A model generated the notes under the pieces. That model was not told where the DNA came from and did not search any database. It worked only from the letters and a program-made list of their open reading frames with translations. From positions 53,984,868 through 54,048,867 of the forward strand of contig CM070603.1 in NCBI GenBank assembly GCA_036346395.1: a DNA stretch of 64,000 nt, written 5' to 3'. Source of the DNA: Hsuehochloa calcarea (taxonomy: Eukaryota; Streptophyta; Magnoliopsida; Poales; Poaceae). A program made the position numbers and the translations under genes. The first letter of the stretch is position 1, and every line of letters starts with the position of its first letter. Positions 45,301 to 56,200 of the stretch are shown piece after piece.

Positions 45301-48300
45301 CCCAAGGAAGTAACGAAGAGGACCAAGATCCGACATAAGAAATTGACAAAAGCAATGTACTCAGAATCATCTCAGGTGATGATCATATCATCAACATATA
45401 GAAGAGTACGACCACGAGACGAAGTGTGGACAAAAAGAGCAGGATCATGATCACTAGCTGAGAAGCCAGCAGCAGTGACCACAGAGGAGAAGCGCTCAAA
45501 CCAAGTACGAGGGGCTTGTTTAAGGCCATAGAAATAACGACGAAGACGACAGACCATGCCCTCAGGAACAGAATACCCAGGTGGCGGATGCATGTAGACC
45601 TCACGCAACTCGCCATTAAGAAAGGCATTCTTGACATCAAGCTGAGAAACGGACCAATGGCGAACAGACATCACCGAAAGAAGAGTGCGGACAGTGGTCA
45701 TGTGGGCCACAGGAGCAAAAGTCTCGTTGTAGTCACGACCATGCTCCTGCTGGATGCCACGAGCAACAAGACGCGCCTTATAGCGCTCAAGAGAGCCATC
45801 AGAGCGAGTCTTAATCTTATAGACCCATTTACACGTGATGGGACGAGAGTGAGATGGAAAAGGAACAAGATCCCAAGTACCAGTACGCTCGAGAGCAGCA
45901 ATCTCCTCGGCCATGGCATGCTGCCACTCAGGGTGAGTAACAGCATCTCGGTAGGAGACAGGCTCATGGGTAGCTGCACCAGCAAGACCAAAATAGGCAG
46001 GAGGCCGAATCGACCGACGATCGCGGAGACCGTAGCGAGGAGGTGATCGCCCATCGGGGGAAAGATGGAGTATCAAGAGAAGATGAAACATCCGGGGAAG
46101 ATGGTTCATCTGGAAGAGCCTCAATACGAGGTTGACGAGTGTAAAAGAGAGTGGGAGGAGCCTGAGGAGCCACAGGCGACGAAGCAGGTGGCGACAACGA
46201 CGTAGAGGCCTCAGGAGGTATATGTGGAGACGCAGTGGGATGGGTAGACGAGGGCAAGACAGAGATGGGTGTATCTGGAAAGGTCAAAAAAGACAGGGAC
46301 TCCACAGAGGAAACCGAAGGAGAGGCAGGACGTGGGTAGAAAGGACGAGACTCATCAAAAGTCACATCCCGAGAAATCCGCATCCGTCGACCAACAAGAT
46401 CCCAGCACCGATAGCCCTTGTGCTCTGTGATCAGATCCCATAAAACACACTCAACAGATCGAGCGGCTTAGTTTGGTACGTTCTCGAGGTGCAAGAAGAA
46501 CGTAGCAAACGCAACCAAACAGACGAAGGACAGAGTAGTCTGGAGTAAGATCACAGAGACGCTCAACCGGGATCTCACCCTGAAGAGCAGAAGAGGGATG
46601 AATGTTGACGAGATAGGTGGTAGTGGAAACAGCCTCGGCCCAAAAGTGAGGTGGGATAGAGGCGGCAATCATCAAGGTACGAGCCGTCTCAAGGAGGTGA
46701 CGATGGCCTGGACAAGAGAATCTGGCGAGGTGCCCGCCAAAAGAAGAAAATCGCGCAGTAACGAGAGAGGTACTCGCCAGTAGAGTCAGCACGAAAAACA
46801 CAATTACGAGTGGAAAACTGTGTGCGAACCATAGTAGCAAATTGTTTATAGATAGACAGAGCCTCACTACGAGAAGACAAAAAATATATCCAAGTGTGGC
46901 GAGAGAAGTCATCTATAAAAATGATATAATATCGATGGCCCCCTTTCGAAAGGAAGGGAGCCGGACCCCAAACATCTGAATGAATAAGATCAAATGGTCG
47001 ATGAGACACAGACTCACTATGAGAATAGGGAAGCTGGATCTGTTTCCCTAACTTACAGCCCTGACAATCTAAAGATACGTTTCCTGAGACAGACCCCAGA
47101 AGACCACGACGGACTAAAGATGACAGACGAGATCCACACAGATGACCAAGACGGTGATGCTACTGCTGGAAAGAGCTGGTAGACGAAGTGGCGGAAGCGG
47201 AGAGACTAGTGGCGACGGTGGCAGCGGAAGGAGGGTGAAGCCAGTCAAGCTCCCAGAGACGCTGTGAGTCAAGGCGCCGAGGGCCAGAACCAACCAGAAC
47301 CCCCGTGTGGCGGTCCTAAACACAACAAGAGTCAGAGTCAAGAATGACCCAACAAACAAGGTCAGTAATCTGTCCAGCAGAAAGAAGCTGCATGGTTAGG
47401 CGAGGAACATGAGCAACAGAAGGAACATGAAAAGATGAGTTGCTAAGAGGTCCTCGATCGGAGACCGAAAGAGAGGTACCATCAGCATTAAGCACACTGA
47501 CAGGGGAATCAAGAGGTGTAACAAAAGACAGAGTGAAAGAATCAAAAGTCATGTGAAAAGATGCTCCGGAATCAAGGATCCACGGAGAGGTACCTGACTG
47601 TGTAGGAGGTGGTTTCTCAGTGCCCGAAGAGTCAGTCGCAGAACCTGCAGAACCTATCGAAGGAGAACCTGAAGCGCCAAGCGGCGCCGAAGTCCGCTAT
47701 CTCCTCGCCAATGAGAGAAATCGCGAAAGTAGTCGATCTGACGCCGATGTAGAAGTACCGCAAGCGCTGCTAGGAGAAGAACGGCTTGAAAGATGCCGCT
47801 GCTTCTTATAGCATTGGGACTCAACGTGACCGACCTTGTCGCAATAGGGAGCAATGAGGATGCCCACCACCACCGTGGCGGCCACGGAGGAGGCGATGTC
47901 AAACGTGGAGCAGTCGGTGTAGCGGGTGGACGGGCGGCGAGCACGGAGGGGAGTGGCATCGCATCAAAGACCACTCGACGAGTCTCCTCTGCGCGTATCT
48001 CGGTAAGGGCCTCCAGAAGCGTGACACGAGGGTGGCGTGCAAGAAGCTGGGCACGCCTTTGCTTGAACTCAGGACGAAGGCGAGTAAGGAACTCGTAGAT
48101 ACGTTGAAACTCTAGGTCAGCATGTACAGCCAGGCAACACGAACAGGAGCGACAGCCAGCATGCGAAGAGAGTACGCTTGACGCCGCATGCAGAACTCGA
48201 GCGTATAAGGCGCCAACAAGAAGCGCCACCTCGCCAAGAGAGTGCTCCCGCGAACCACCGATGTAGAGAGCATCTCCGTAAGGTTCAGAGCGCCGACGAA

Positions 48301-51300
48301 GGTGAGTCCACATCCGACAAACGGCGGGAGTTCCACAACCTCTAAGAAAATCGAGGTCAACATCGGCGATGAAGACAAGCAGCGACTCGGCGCCGTCGCC
48401 ACACCACCGAGCGAGGCGGTCAATCCATCCATGTAGGAATCCAGAGCCTCTTGGTAGGCAGAGGCAGCCTTCTCATTAGCAAATCCAGCAGCCTCGACAG
48501 CAGCCTTGTCAGCTGTCGGAGGAAGCGCAACAGACGTAAGCTCCGTCGGAGTAGGGCAAGGCGGGCAGGTGACATCGCCAGAGAGGACTCCCCAGAGACG
48601 AAGATCACGCATGTGGATGCGCATGTGAGATACGAAGTCGGTGTAATTGACACCATCGAAGATCACCGGCAATGAGGAGGAAACAAAGCTCATTGGTAGG
48701 CGGCGCCGACAATGACGACCAAGGTAACGTGGTCTAATAGACGGCGCGGCGATCAGACCGACGTTTTTTTTGCGCAGAATTACATTACCAACCCTACTGC
48801 TTTTAACAGCCTACCACGCCAAGACACGCGCACAAGGCAGGGGGAACCCTAATCCTCCCGCCAAGCGCGCGGCGCAGAGCAAGAGGCGGCGACTGCGACG
48901 AGTTGGCGACGGTAGCAAGCGGCGCTACGGCGGCGCTCATGAGCGGTCGACCGGCGGAGGAACCGAGACGGCGACAATGATCGAGGAGGAACCGAGGCGG
49001 CGGCGGCTACTTCTTCTTGCCCGGCCGATCTATGATGAGGCGACGGCGGCCGCTCTGCTTGGCCGACCGAGGAGGAACCGAGGCGGCGGCGGCCTCTTTC
49101 TAGCAGCAAGCGGTGGTGGCGTCGCGAATCGGTCGACCGAGGAGGAACCGAGGCGGCGGCGGCGGCTACTCTCTTGATTCCGGCCGACCGTGATGAGGCG
49201 GCGGCGGTTGCCTCTCCTGTCGTCTCCAAGTGATCGGGAGCAGACGACGACGGCAAGGAGTCGACGAGGAGGCGGCGCGGCGGCTCGACAAGGCCCTGCA
49301 TCGAAGCGGGGACGTGTCCGAGACCGGAGGCAGCGCAATAGCCGAGGATCCGATCGGGAGTCGTCGAAGATGACGACAGGAGGCGATGTCGTCTGAGCGG
49401 CGGTGGCGGGGCAACAAGCGAAGCGAAACCCTAGGTACGCTCTGATACCATGTTAGGAATAGCAACTTGTATTATCAGGGGGCCAAAGGGCCAGTATATA
49501 TACGCAAATACAGGTTACAGATAAGGAAACCAAATAATATCTAGAATCCTACTCTAACACATATATATCTCTAACAGTAATGATCTAAGATCATTACAAT
49601 AGTAATGTGAAATTAATATGCAAAATTGAAAATCATCCACAACTTGGATTAACATGGCACATAAGTCCCCAGGAGCTGTTCCCCTGGATTAACAGTAATG
49701 ACCATTTACCAAGTACTGGTCTTGCCAGTTCTCGAAACCTCTATACATAACCCTTTTCCCTCATCAGGTGGACAACACCAACTTAGAAAGAGGCAAAAAA
49801 GAATTGCTATCCTGCCTCCTCTCGGTCTTGACCCAACACATTCTTCTTTTCTATATGTTAAGTTTTCATGGAAAAAAAACTCTATAGATCAGAAGAGACA
49901 ACGATACTATAAGAATAATTACATTTACATAGTGTGAATGTGAAACTACTTTTGCCACAATAGCCTTTCAAAATAAGAAAAATAAAAAGTATCAAACGTA
50001 AAAGAAGGTTAAACATCTTCATCAATTTATTTGGTCAACCATATAAATGTACTATGTTTTGTGAGTACCACCAATATACTATCTCTGTTTGCATATTCTA
50101 ACAATCATCAGTAACACAGGCAATGTTTGGTTTGATTATTAGAAAGTCACACATACAGTCATAGCAACTATTACTTTTTTTTAAAAAAAAAGTGTATGTT
50201 TGGAATGCAACCACTTTTTAAAATCAACGGATAACTAGGAACTTACGACGTATGCCATGCAGATGCACAAAATTTTAATTTCCATTTCTTTAGCTAATTA
50301 AACAGAGAGGTGTTGCTGGAAGAAACTCATGCTTCAACCATGGTGATTCCTCAGCGAGTTTACAACAATGTTGGGCACTGTTTCAAAGTAGTGAAGTTAA
50401 TAAACATAGATAGGCAAGAAAAACATACTGCAAAACCTTTCCCCTTTGTGATTCCAATGACATCCACAAACTGTCCGGGCACAAAATGGCGAACCGTGAT
50501 GGTTGTCCCAACAGGAAGAAGTGCATCCTCAGTAACAGGAAACTCCTTTAGTTTTCTCTTTAGAGGAACTCCTTGTGCTCTAAAGTGGCCCAATTCAGGC
50601 TTTGTTAGATGCTTTTCCTTCTTTTGGCCTGCCCCGAGCTAACAAATACCAGGAAAAGAGTTTCAGAAGTTAGCAACAAATTTTGCAAAATGAAAGGAAA
50701 AGGAGTAAAGGACCAAATCCAAAGAGCAAGAAATGTGTTTGCTGTACTAGTTTGTCTGAACTTACCAAATAAACTTAGATTCAGATCAATAAGAGACAAA
50801 ACTAAGATTGTATGTTCATTGCACTAGTGTGTCTGGCTGTCTGCTAGTGTGTATGAACAATTCATGGTAGGGTGGGCAGTCATCTGCAATACAGCAACTG
50901 CATAACATGTACTTATCAATGCCAAAACGAGAGGGTTAATCTCTAAACAAGTAGTTACAATCAATTTAGGAAGCGGTGAACCTACACAACCCAATATTAT
51001 GATTCCTGAGAAAGTATAATGGTGAGAGCACACAAAGCATATTAGGTGCCATGTTTTCGACTCATTTGTCCTAGCCACCACCACAGGGGAGAGACGATGG
51101 CAGTAAATTGCTACATAGACTTGGTTACAAACTTACAATAAACCTACATAGTTTCAGCAGCTAATCTCCAGATCTAGTGAATCACCAACCAGGTATGGGT
51201 GAGCCTTTACAATGGCACCAAATACAACATTTCACGTCTAGATCGAACCTTAATCACCTGGGAGGCCAAAAATCTCGCACTAAAGGCATAAAATCCTCCC

Positions 51301-51788
51301 ATTGCTTTGTGTCTAACAAATGAGTAAAACCAGCACTACTTTCATCGTGGTCAAGCGCTTAATTTTGCAGTGAAACGAATCAAACGATCCAGTAGCTCGC
51401 GATACCATCAAACAAGTTTCACACAGAGACCAGATTTTCGAGGCACCTGCAGCGCGAACAATCCCTCCTTCTCGGCGGTCTTGACCTGGCAGACAACGTT
51501 GTCGTCGACCCAGAGGACGGTAATGGGCACCTTGGCGCCCCACTTGTCCCACATCGCCGACATGCCGCACTTGACGCCGATCACGCCGGTCCGCCGCGAG
51601 ACCGGGCCCATCACCCCGGCCCGCGCCTCGATGATCCGGCCCCCGCCCTCGCCGCCGCCGCCACCTCCGGCTTCGGCGTCGGGGTGGGAGACCTGCTCGG
51701 CGGAGAAGAGGCGGCAAGGGGGGAGGCGGGGGCCGGAGAGGGAGAGGTGGCGGAGGCGCGTGAGGAGGCCTCTCGACGCGGCCGCCAT
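39330..51788 (-). CDS. RPL3: Mitochondrial ribosomal protein L3 (uL3m), five coding exons
   Basis: Coding exons on the minus strand are 51447-51788, 50429-50638, 41204-41308, 39597-39710 and 39330-39500. All junctions are GT-AG and in phase, giving 313 residues. The ATG at 51788 gives an N-terminus rich in A, R, L and S without acids (MAAASRGLLTRLRHLSL), a mitochondrial presequence. The L3 core follows: GVIGVKCGMSAMWDKWGAK (about 68-86), QVKTAEKEGLFALQ, HFRAQGVPLKRKL, the L3 signature region VDVIGITKGKGFAGGMKRHG spanning exons 2 and 3, HRSIGSTGQRDAPGR, and KMPGRMGGVQRTVKNVWVY. The protein belongs in the large subunit of the mitoribosome near the peptidyl-transferase centre. The frame is intact although intron 2 is 9.1 kb and full of mobile elements. 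An upstream in-frame extension exists but looks like 5' UTR. Confidence 0.92.
41467..43528 (-). mobile_element. Non-autonomous LTR element in L3 intron 2
   Basis: LTRs of about 109-117 bp at 41467-41575 and 43412-43528 share TATTGTGTATATATTGCAAT and the terminal ACCCTTAACA. A primer site TGGTATCTGAGC (minus sense, one base off tRNA-iMet) abuts the right LTR at 43400-43411, and a purine tract (minus GAGGGGGG) abuts the left one. GTTGT flanks both sides (41462-41466 and 43529-43533). The 1.8-kb interior has no recognisable gag or pol, only GC-driven open frames on both strands, so it is a TRIM/LARD-like passenger. The hAT MITE at 42887-43120 lies inside it. The L3 gene and this element are transcribed in the same direction. 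Confidence 0.78.
42887..43120. mobile_element. hAT MITE, CAGGG family, copy 2 (234 bp)
   Basis: Starts CAGGG and ends CCTTG. Flanked by GGCGTGGC (42879-42886) and GGCATGGC (43121-43128), an 8-bp duplication with one mismatch. It aligns along its whole length with the reverse complement of the copy at 54792-55038, including CCGGTTACCACCGGTAACC near the start, GGTTTGCAAATTCAAATT in the middle and GATCCTTG near the end. It is nested in the LTR element and therefore inserted after it. Confidence 0.85.
43534..44338 (+). repeat. Third LTR piece in intron 2, interrupted by a hAT element
   Basis: CCCTATAAAAGGGGAAGCATG near 43745 is a TATA box of the LTR type. The leader behind it runs ATCAATCAAGCAAGAAG and, if the hAT-like element at 43791-44223 is removed, continues AACAAAGAAACAATAGTTC. 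The right side is cut by the copia element at 44344. No matching partner LTR or primer site is seen, so it is a solo or truncated LTR. Confidence 0.5.
43791..44223. mobile_element. hAT-like element, 433 bp, second family
   Basis: The TIRs are CATGGTTGTCACGGC at the left and, inverted, CATGATTGTCACGGC at the right: 14 of 15 match. The 8-bp duplication GCAAGAAG is at 43783-43790 and 44224-44231. The interior is GC-rich near the left TIR (GGCGTCCTGGCGGTG) and CT-rich in the middle, without a coding frame I trust. The termini differ from the CAGGG family, so this is a separate family. Confidence 0.78.
44344..44469 (-). repeat. 3' LTR of copia element
   Basis: Begins TGTTAGGAATAGC and ends CTCTAACA on the plus strand. 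Next to the polypurine tract, so 3' in element sense. Confidence 0.93.
44483..48693 (-). pseudogene. Copia gag-pol polyprotein with frame breaks
   Basis: Read on the minus strand from an ATG at 48693: gag (MSFVSSSLPVIFDGVNYTDF, a copia gag opening), a partial zinc knuckle YCDKVGHVESQC near 47850, protease with PWILDSGASFHM (active-site DSGA) near 47570, integrase at 47009-46451 (HSDVWGP and FRADSTGEY holding the two aspartates, later HFWAEAVSTTTYLVN), reverse transcriptase at 46124-45372 (CKWVYKIKTRSDGSLERYKA, LDVKNAFLNGEL, YGLKQAPRTW and an intact YVDD box), and RNase H fragments at 45336-44483 (LGPLRYFLGIEV). At least four frame breaks are needed to read it, so this copy cannot make the full polyprotein, though single domains are preserved. 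Confidence 0.88.
49439..49450 (-). other. Primer binding site, initiator tRNA-Met
   Basis: Minus-strand TGGTATCAGAGC directly abuts the right LTR. It is the sequence complementary to the 3' end of plant initiator methionine tRNA and fixes the orientation of the copia element. Confidence 0.9.
49451..49576 (-). repeat. 5' LTR of copia element
   Basis: Pairs with 44344-44469 with five differences. Adjacent to the primer site. Confidence 0.93.
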
Positions 51789-53262
51789 GGCGGAGGCGGA
51801 GGCGGCGGCGGCGGCGGTGCTCCTGGAGATGGGCGGTGCGGCGAGATGGGTGGGGTTTACGCGACGGCGAGGAGGTAGGTAGGGTTTAGTGAACGCGGAA
51901 GCAGGGGGAAATGGCCCAATTGAGCGGAGCAGAGCACACACGGGGCCCCACTTGCAAGTGGGCTTGTGCCTCTTGGGGTTCTCTGTCTTTCTGTTTTTTG
52001 CGAGGGTCCACAAAATAAAATAAAAATCTTTGAAGGAACATCAAATTTTATTTGAAATGCTTTATGTATGTATTAAATTTTTTTCATGACCTTGTGAAAA
52101 ATAAAATGGTGATCTGTACCTTCAGTTGATTGCTGGCACCTTTACCATGCTGTTGATTGCATTCTGTAACATATAATAATCTTGGGAAAATTAGTTCAAT
52201 GACACATGGTATATATAAGGCTATCATTGGTTCACAAATTTCTATGCTCAAGAACCGGTATACATAAGACTATCTAATGAGATTTGTCACCTTACTAGCA
52301 CATTAAACTGATGCTAGATTTACAATTCTCTTGCAATATTTAACACTTCCTGTTAAAATATCATTTATTTTTCTCCTACCATACACTCTCTTTAAAAATA
52401 GGGCCCACAACTAAATAAAATATCATTTATTTTTCTCCTACCATACACTCTCTTTAAAAATAGGGCCCACAACTAAATAAAATATCATTTATTTTTCTCC
52501 TACCATACACTCTCTCCCTCTCATTTCAATTAGAGGTAGGCCCATAATATTTTTTCTGAGTTAGCACCTGATACATCTATGTAAGGTGGCTAGCAGCGGT
52601 ACGCCATGGATGGCGTAAGAAGTCAACAAGCACGCACCAAATAGCCTAATTTTCAAACCAAAACACAAATTGATTTCGGGGTTTCTTTCGAAAAATGTCA
52701 TAAATCACTAGTATATTTGCTGGTTCTCTAAAGTCTTCTGCTCTTTATCATTTTAAACTTGTGACAGATAGGGTGATGCAGTAGCTCCGGTCTCCGGGCA
52801 TGACCACCAATCCGTGGATTAGGATTCGAGACAGCCGACGCTACATTGGCTTACTAAGAAACAATTGCATGGCATCATTCAGATGACCAACAGATAGCAA
52901 GTATTGTAATGGCCAATGGATGTACGAGACAACTTAAAATGTACTCTCACTTGACGCATATTATGAAGTTTACATAACTACACTATCCTAGAGGGCCGAA
53001 ACAGTCTTAACTGCCTCCGTCAATGCCTCGTGCCTGGACAGCACATGCTATTTTACCCGATGAACAGCATTACAGGACTGATGATTCAACAGGTGAAAGT
53101 AAGATATCCCAAATAAATTTGACGAGGCCGTACACATTGGCTTGATGAAATGCAGCATCCACCATTCATATGATCTGATCCTCGGTGACATTAGTGTGAT
53201 CGGAGCATGAGATCATATAGTTATGTTATGTGACATTCAAGGTGAGCTGAAGCCATCATCCT
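51789..53262. other. Spacer between TGD4 and L3 genes
   Basis: The right part would be the 3' UTR of TGD4 and the left part the promoter and leader of L3. The left part is GC-rich next to the L3 start. No TATA box is obvious, which is common for housekeeping genes. Apart from the 62-bp tandem repeat at 52355-52516 I see no other gene or element. Confidence 0.5.
52355..52516. repeat. Tandem repeat, 62-bp unit, about 2.6 copies
   Basis: Units beginning AAAATATCATTTATTTTTC start at 52355, 52417 and 52479. The first two are identical as far as I can see; the third diverges after ACACTCTCT. It lies upstream of the L3 gene in minus sense. Confidence 0.9.
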
Positions 53263-56200
53263 TCAGGTCTCGAGGAAACGAAGCTCAACCATCGCTTCCT
53301 GATGCTTGGGGGAATACCAAGCTGTGGCCTTAGCTGAACCCAGGACCTTCAGAGCCCAATCAATAGCAAAAACTGAGTCATCTACTCGAATAAAATGGTC
53401 CTGTCTTCTTGGGTCAATGGCAACTGAGGATTCAACACGAAAGCTGAAGGGCCCAACTATCTGTGAAAAGAACAAGGAACAGCTTTATTAAATGCGAATT
53501 AGAAGTTTCCTATGATATCTTCCTACACACTATAATCATCCTGCCCAGTTAATCTATCTGCATGGAATATATTGAAGGCAGGCAAACAGAGATAAACTGC
53601 CAAAAAGGTACTAAACAATACTGATTCCTGAGTTACAGGAAACTGATACCATGTAATACTACAATAAAATCCATCAGCAATTGGCTATACTGAATATGAT
53701 CATACAAATGTTTATCATTTAGCCTGACATTTTAAGTAAACGAAATGTGTTCCTCAATAACAGAGTAACCGGTGGCTGAAGTCATAAGCACTAGGACTTG
53801 CATCAAACTACAATTACAAGTCCTAGTATCTGCAACCACGTGAGAGCTATGAAGTTGGGGTTCTATATCTAAGCATAGCCTAGTCGTGCTAGATGACATG
53901 ATTAAGCTCTCTGCAATGCATTCATTAGCATTAGATTATTTATATACTAGATTTCCCTAATACTTGTCGTTAGTTCCCAGTACCTCAATATTTTGTGCAC
54001 AATAGTTTGACATATAAGTGAAACAATAGGAAAGATGCCAACACCACAACCAGAAGTCAGAAAACCAATGGTAACTGGTAGTTACTGGGTGTATCACGCA
54101 GTACTGAGATTTTGTAAATAATCCGATTTAGTGATTAAAAAACCACTAATAGGGCTACTTATCCTAAATTAAGCATGATTCGTGTTAATTTTGGATAAGC
54201 TTCGCATTATTTTTTCATATAAACATATCTCACAGTATGTTTCAAAAAAAAAACATAACGTTCCCGGTCTGTGCTTTCACCTCAAAAGTAAAAAACCAGT
54301 TGATTCAATTTGGTTTTAGTTGATTTGATTTCACAATATGTTAGTGCTGAAGGCAACTAAAAAATGATATCATATGTGCCTCTGCAGCAGCAGCAGCCAT
54401 CCTCCTAACCAATATGCTTATTGATTTCAAGAAAAACTGATACCTAAATCACCAACATATTCTAGGTCACCAAGCAACTTTTTCTAAAGAAATATCAATA
54501 ATCTAGATATGTACATTTTTTGTATATAATAGCATACTACCAACGTACTCTATCCTGCTGGAAAGTGACGGTATGATTAAACTCTTCAATACCTTGTTTT
54601 TCTATTATCACTAACGATCTTGATTAATCAAAATAGCAAAGCATGTTGGACATGAATGCTTCCACCTTAGGGTTATTCGCGATTTTGAAGTGATTTGACA
54701 ATTCAAATGCAAAAACAAGAGTAAAGAGATCACATGAATTTGTGGAATGATATTCTTTATACAAAATTACAAATGCCTTTTTAGTTCCAGGCAAGGATCC
54801 AAAACCCGTTCCCGGGGAAAATCCCGGTCGCCGGCCGGGAAAAAAACGACCGGTAACCGGCCGGTTACCGGATTTCCCGGGGGGAAAACCCAAACGAAAT
54901 TCACTTGAATTTGCTTAAAAACCAGCCGAAATTCAAAAATTGGAATTTGAATTTGCAAAACCCGGAAAAACCGGCCGGTTTTTCCGTTCCCGGTTACCAC
55001 CGGTAAATCCGGTTAACCGGACGGTTTGTTGTTCCCTGGTTCCAGGTATCAGAGCACAAGACGAAACAAAAGAAAAATATGATTCACCTGTTGTTGAAGA
55101 GAAACTATCACATCTGGACAAACATCACAGAATGTCTCTAAATCAGGTCTTCGAGAGAAGAAGAAATCTTGCGCAAGATGAGAAGCACCACATAAGAACA
55201 ACGACCCTGAGGATATATCTAATCGGGCACTTACCCTTGTCAAATCAAGGAAAAGCCTCTGAAAATTTCCATGTTGAGCTGTAAAAGTAACAGAAGTAAA
55301 GAGGTCTGCAAAGGCAGCAAACTTCTTCCTCTCGTCAAACACTCTAAAGGCATTGCTTTTTTGTGTTTCATCTTGCACAGACATTCTTTTTGAACAATCC
55401 CCCAAAGAACCACTGGCTACTGCACCTGAATGAAGAAAAGAAAGTAGAAAACAGTAAACTATTTGGTGCTGACGACCTGTAAATATAATATAGGGCTACA
55501 AATTTTTTTAAAAAAATCAATTCTCGTATGCATGCACTATAGATCTTCATGATTCATAAATGGAAAGTTGGAAACACTAGGCAGTGAACCATGCAGGACA
55601 ACCAAGTTGTTCATGATAATATACTCATAGAAAGTGCACAATATTATTGACTTGCAAAATATCATGATACATCAAAACACCGGGAATCAGATGAATTAAA
55701 TTATAATACATTCTTGAAATGAAACAATAAAGAGCACAACATGGCATGTGAATGAAAATGTTTCCAAAGCAGCTAGGAGGGCAACAACAGAACCACTAAG
55801 CAAGTATATGCAAATATTTTTTCTTAAAAGAAGCTTACACAATGAATTGCTCGAGCTCAAAGACAGGTTTCACCAGTAGAAAGCTGTAGTCAAAAATCAA
55901 TATTAAATCAAAGGTGGACTCTTACCAACGATCCCAGTGAATGAAATATGAGGATCCGAGAGAAATACATCATATGGTTGAACCATTTTTAGCTTATCTT
56001 CTTTTTTCCTCCAAACATCAATGCTTTTCTTGATGGAAATAGCTGCTTTAGTGCATAATCCAGGTAGCAGAGCGACAGGAACATCATTAGTTACATCACC
56101 ACCAAAGTATTTTGGTTCCCCACTATTCTGCTGCAACAATAGATGATAACTCAAACCAGAACTGGAGCCAACTGAAGCAAGGTCAGCTGATAATGATAAA

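Larger units (their letters stand above)
44344..49576 (-). mobile_element. Ty1/copia retrotransposon, 5.2 kb, in L3 intron 2
   Basis: The 126-bp LTRs at 44344-44469 and 49451-49576 differ at five positions by eye. A perfect 5-bp duplication GTAAT is at 44339-44343 and 49577-49581. In minus sense the 5' LTR is the right-hand one, followed by a perfect primer site TGGTATCAGAGC (49439-49450); the purine tract (minus GAGGGGGGG) abuts the left LTR. Between them are gag, protease, integrase, reverse transcriptase and RNase H in copia order on the minus strand, interrupted by frameshifts. It lies in the same sense as the host gene. Confidence 0.95.

Noticed and set aside
51408..52013. Longer upstream start for mitochondrial L3
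   Set aside because: The in-frame extension before 51788 has no good ATG context and reads like 5' UTR; the ATG at 51788 gives a typical presequence.
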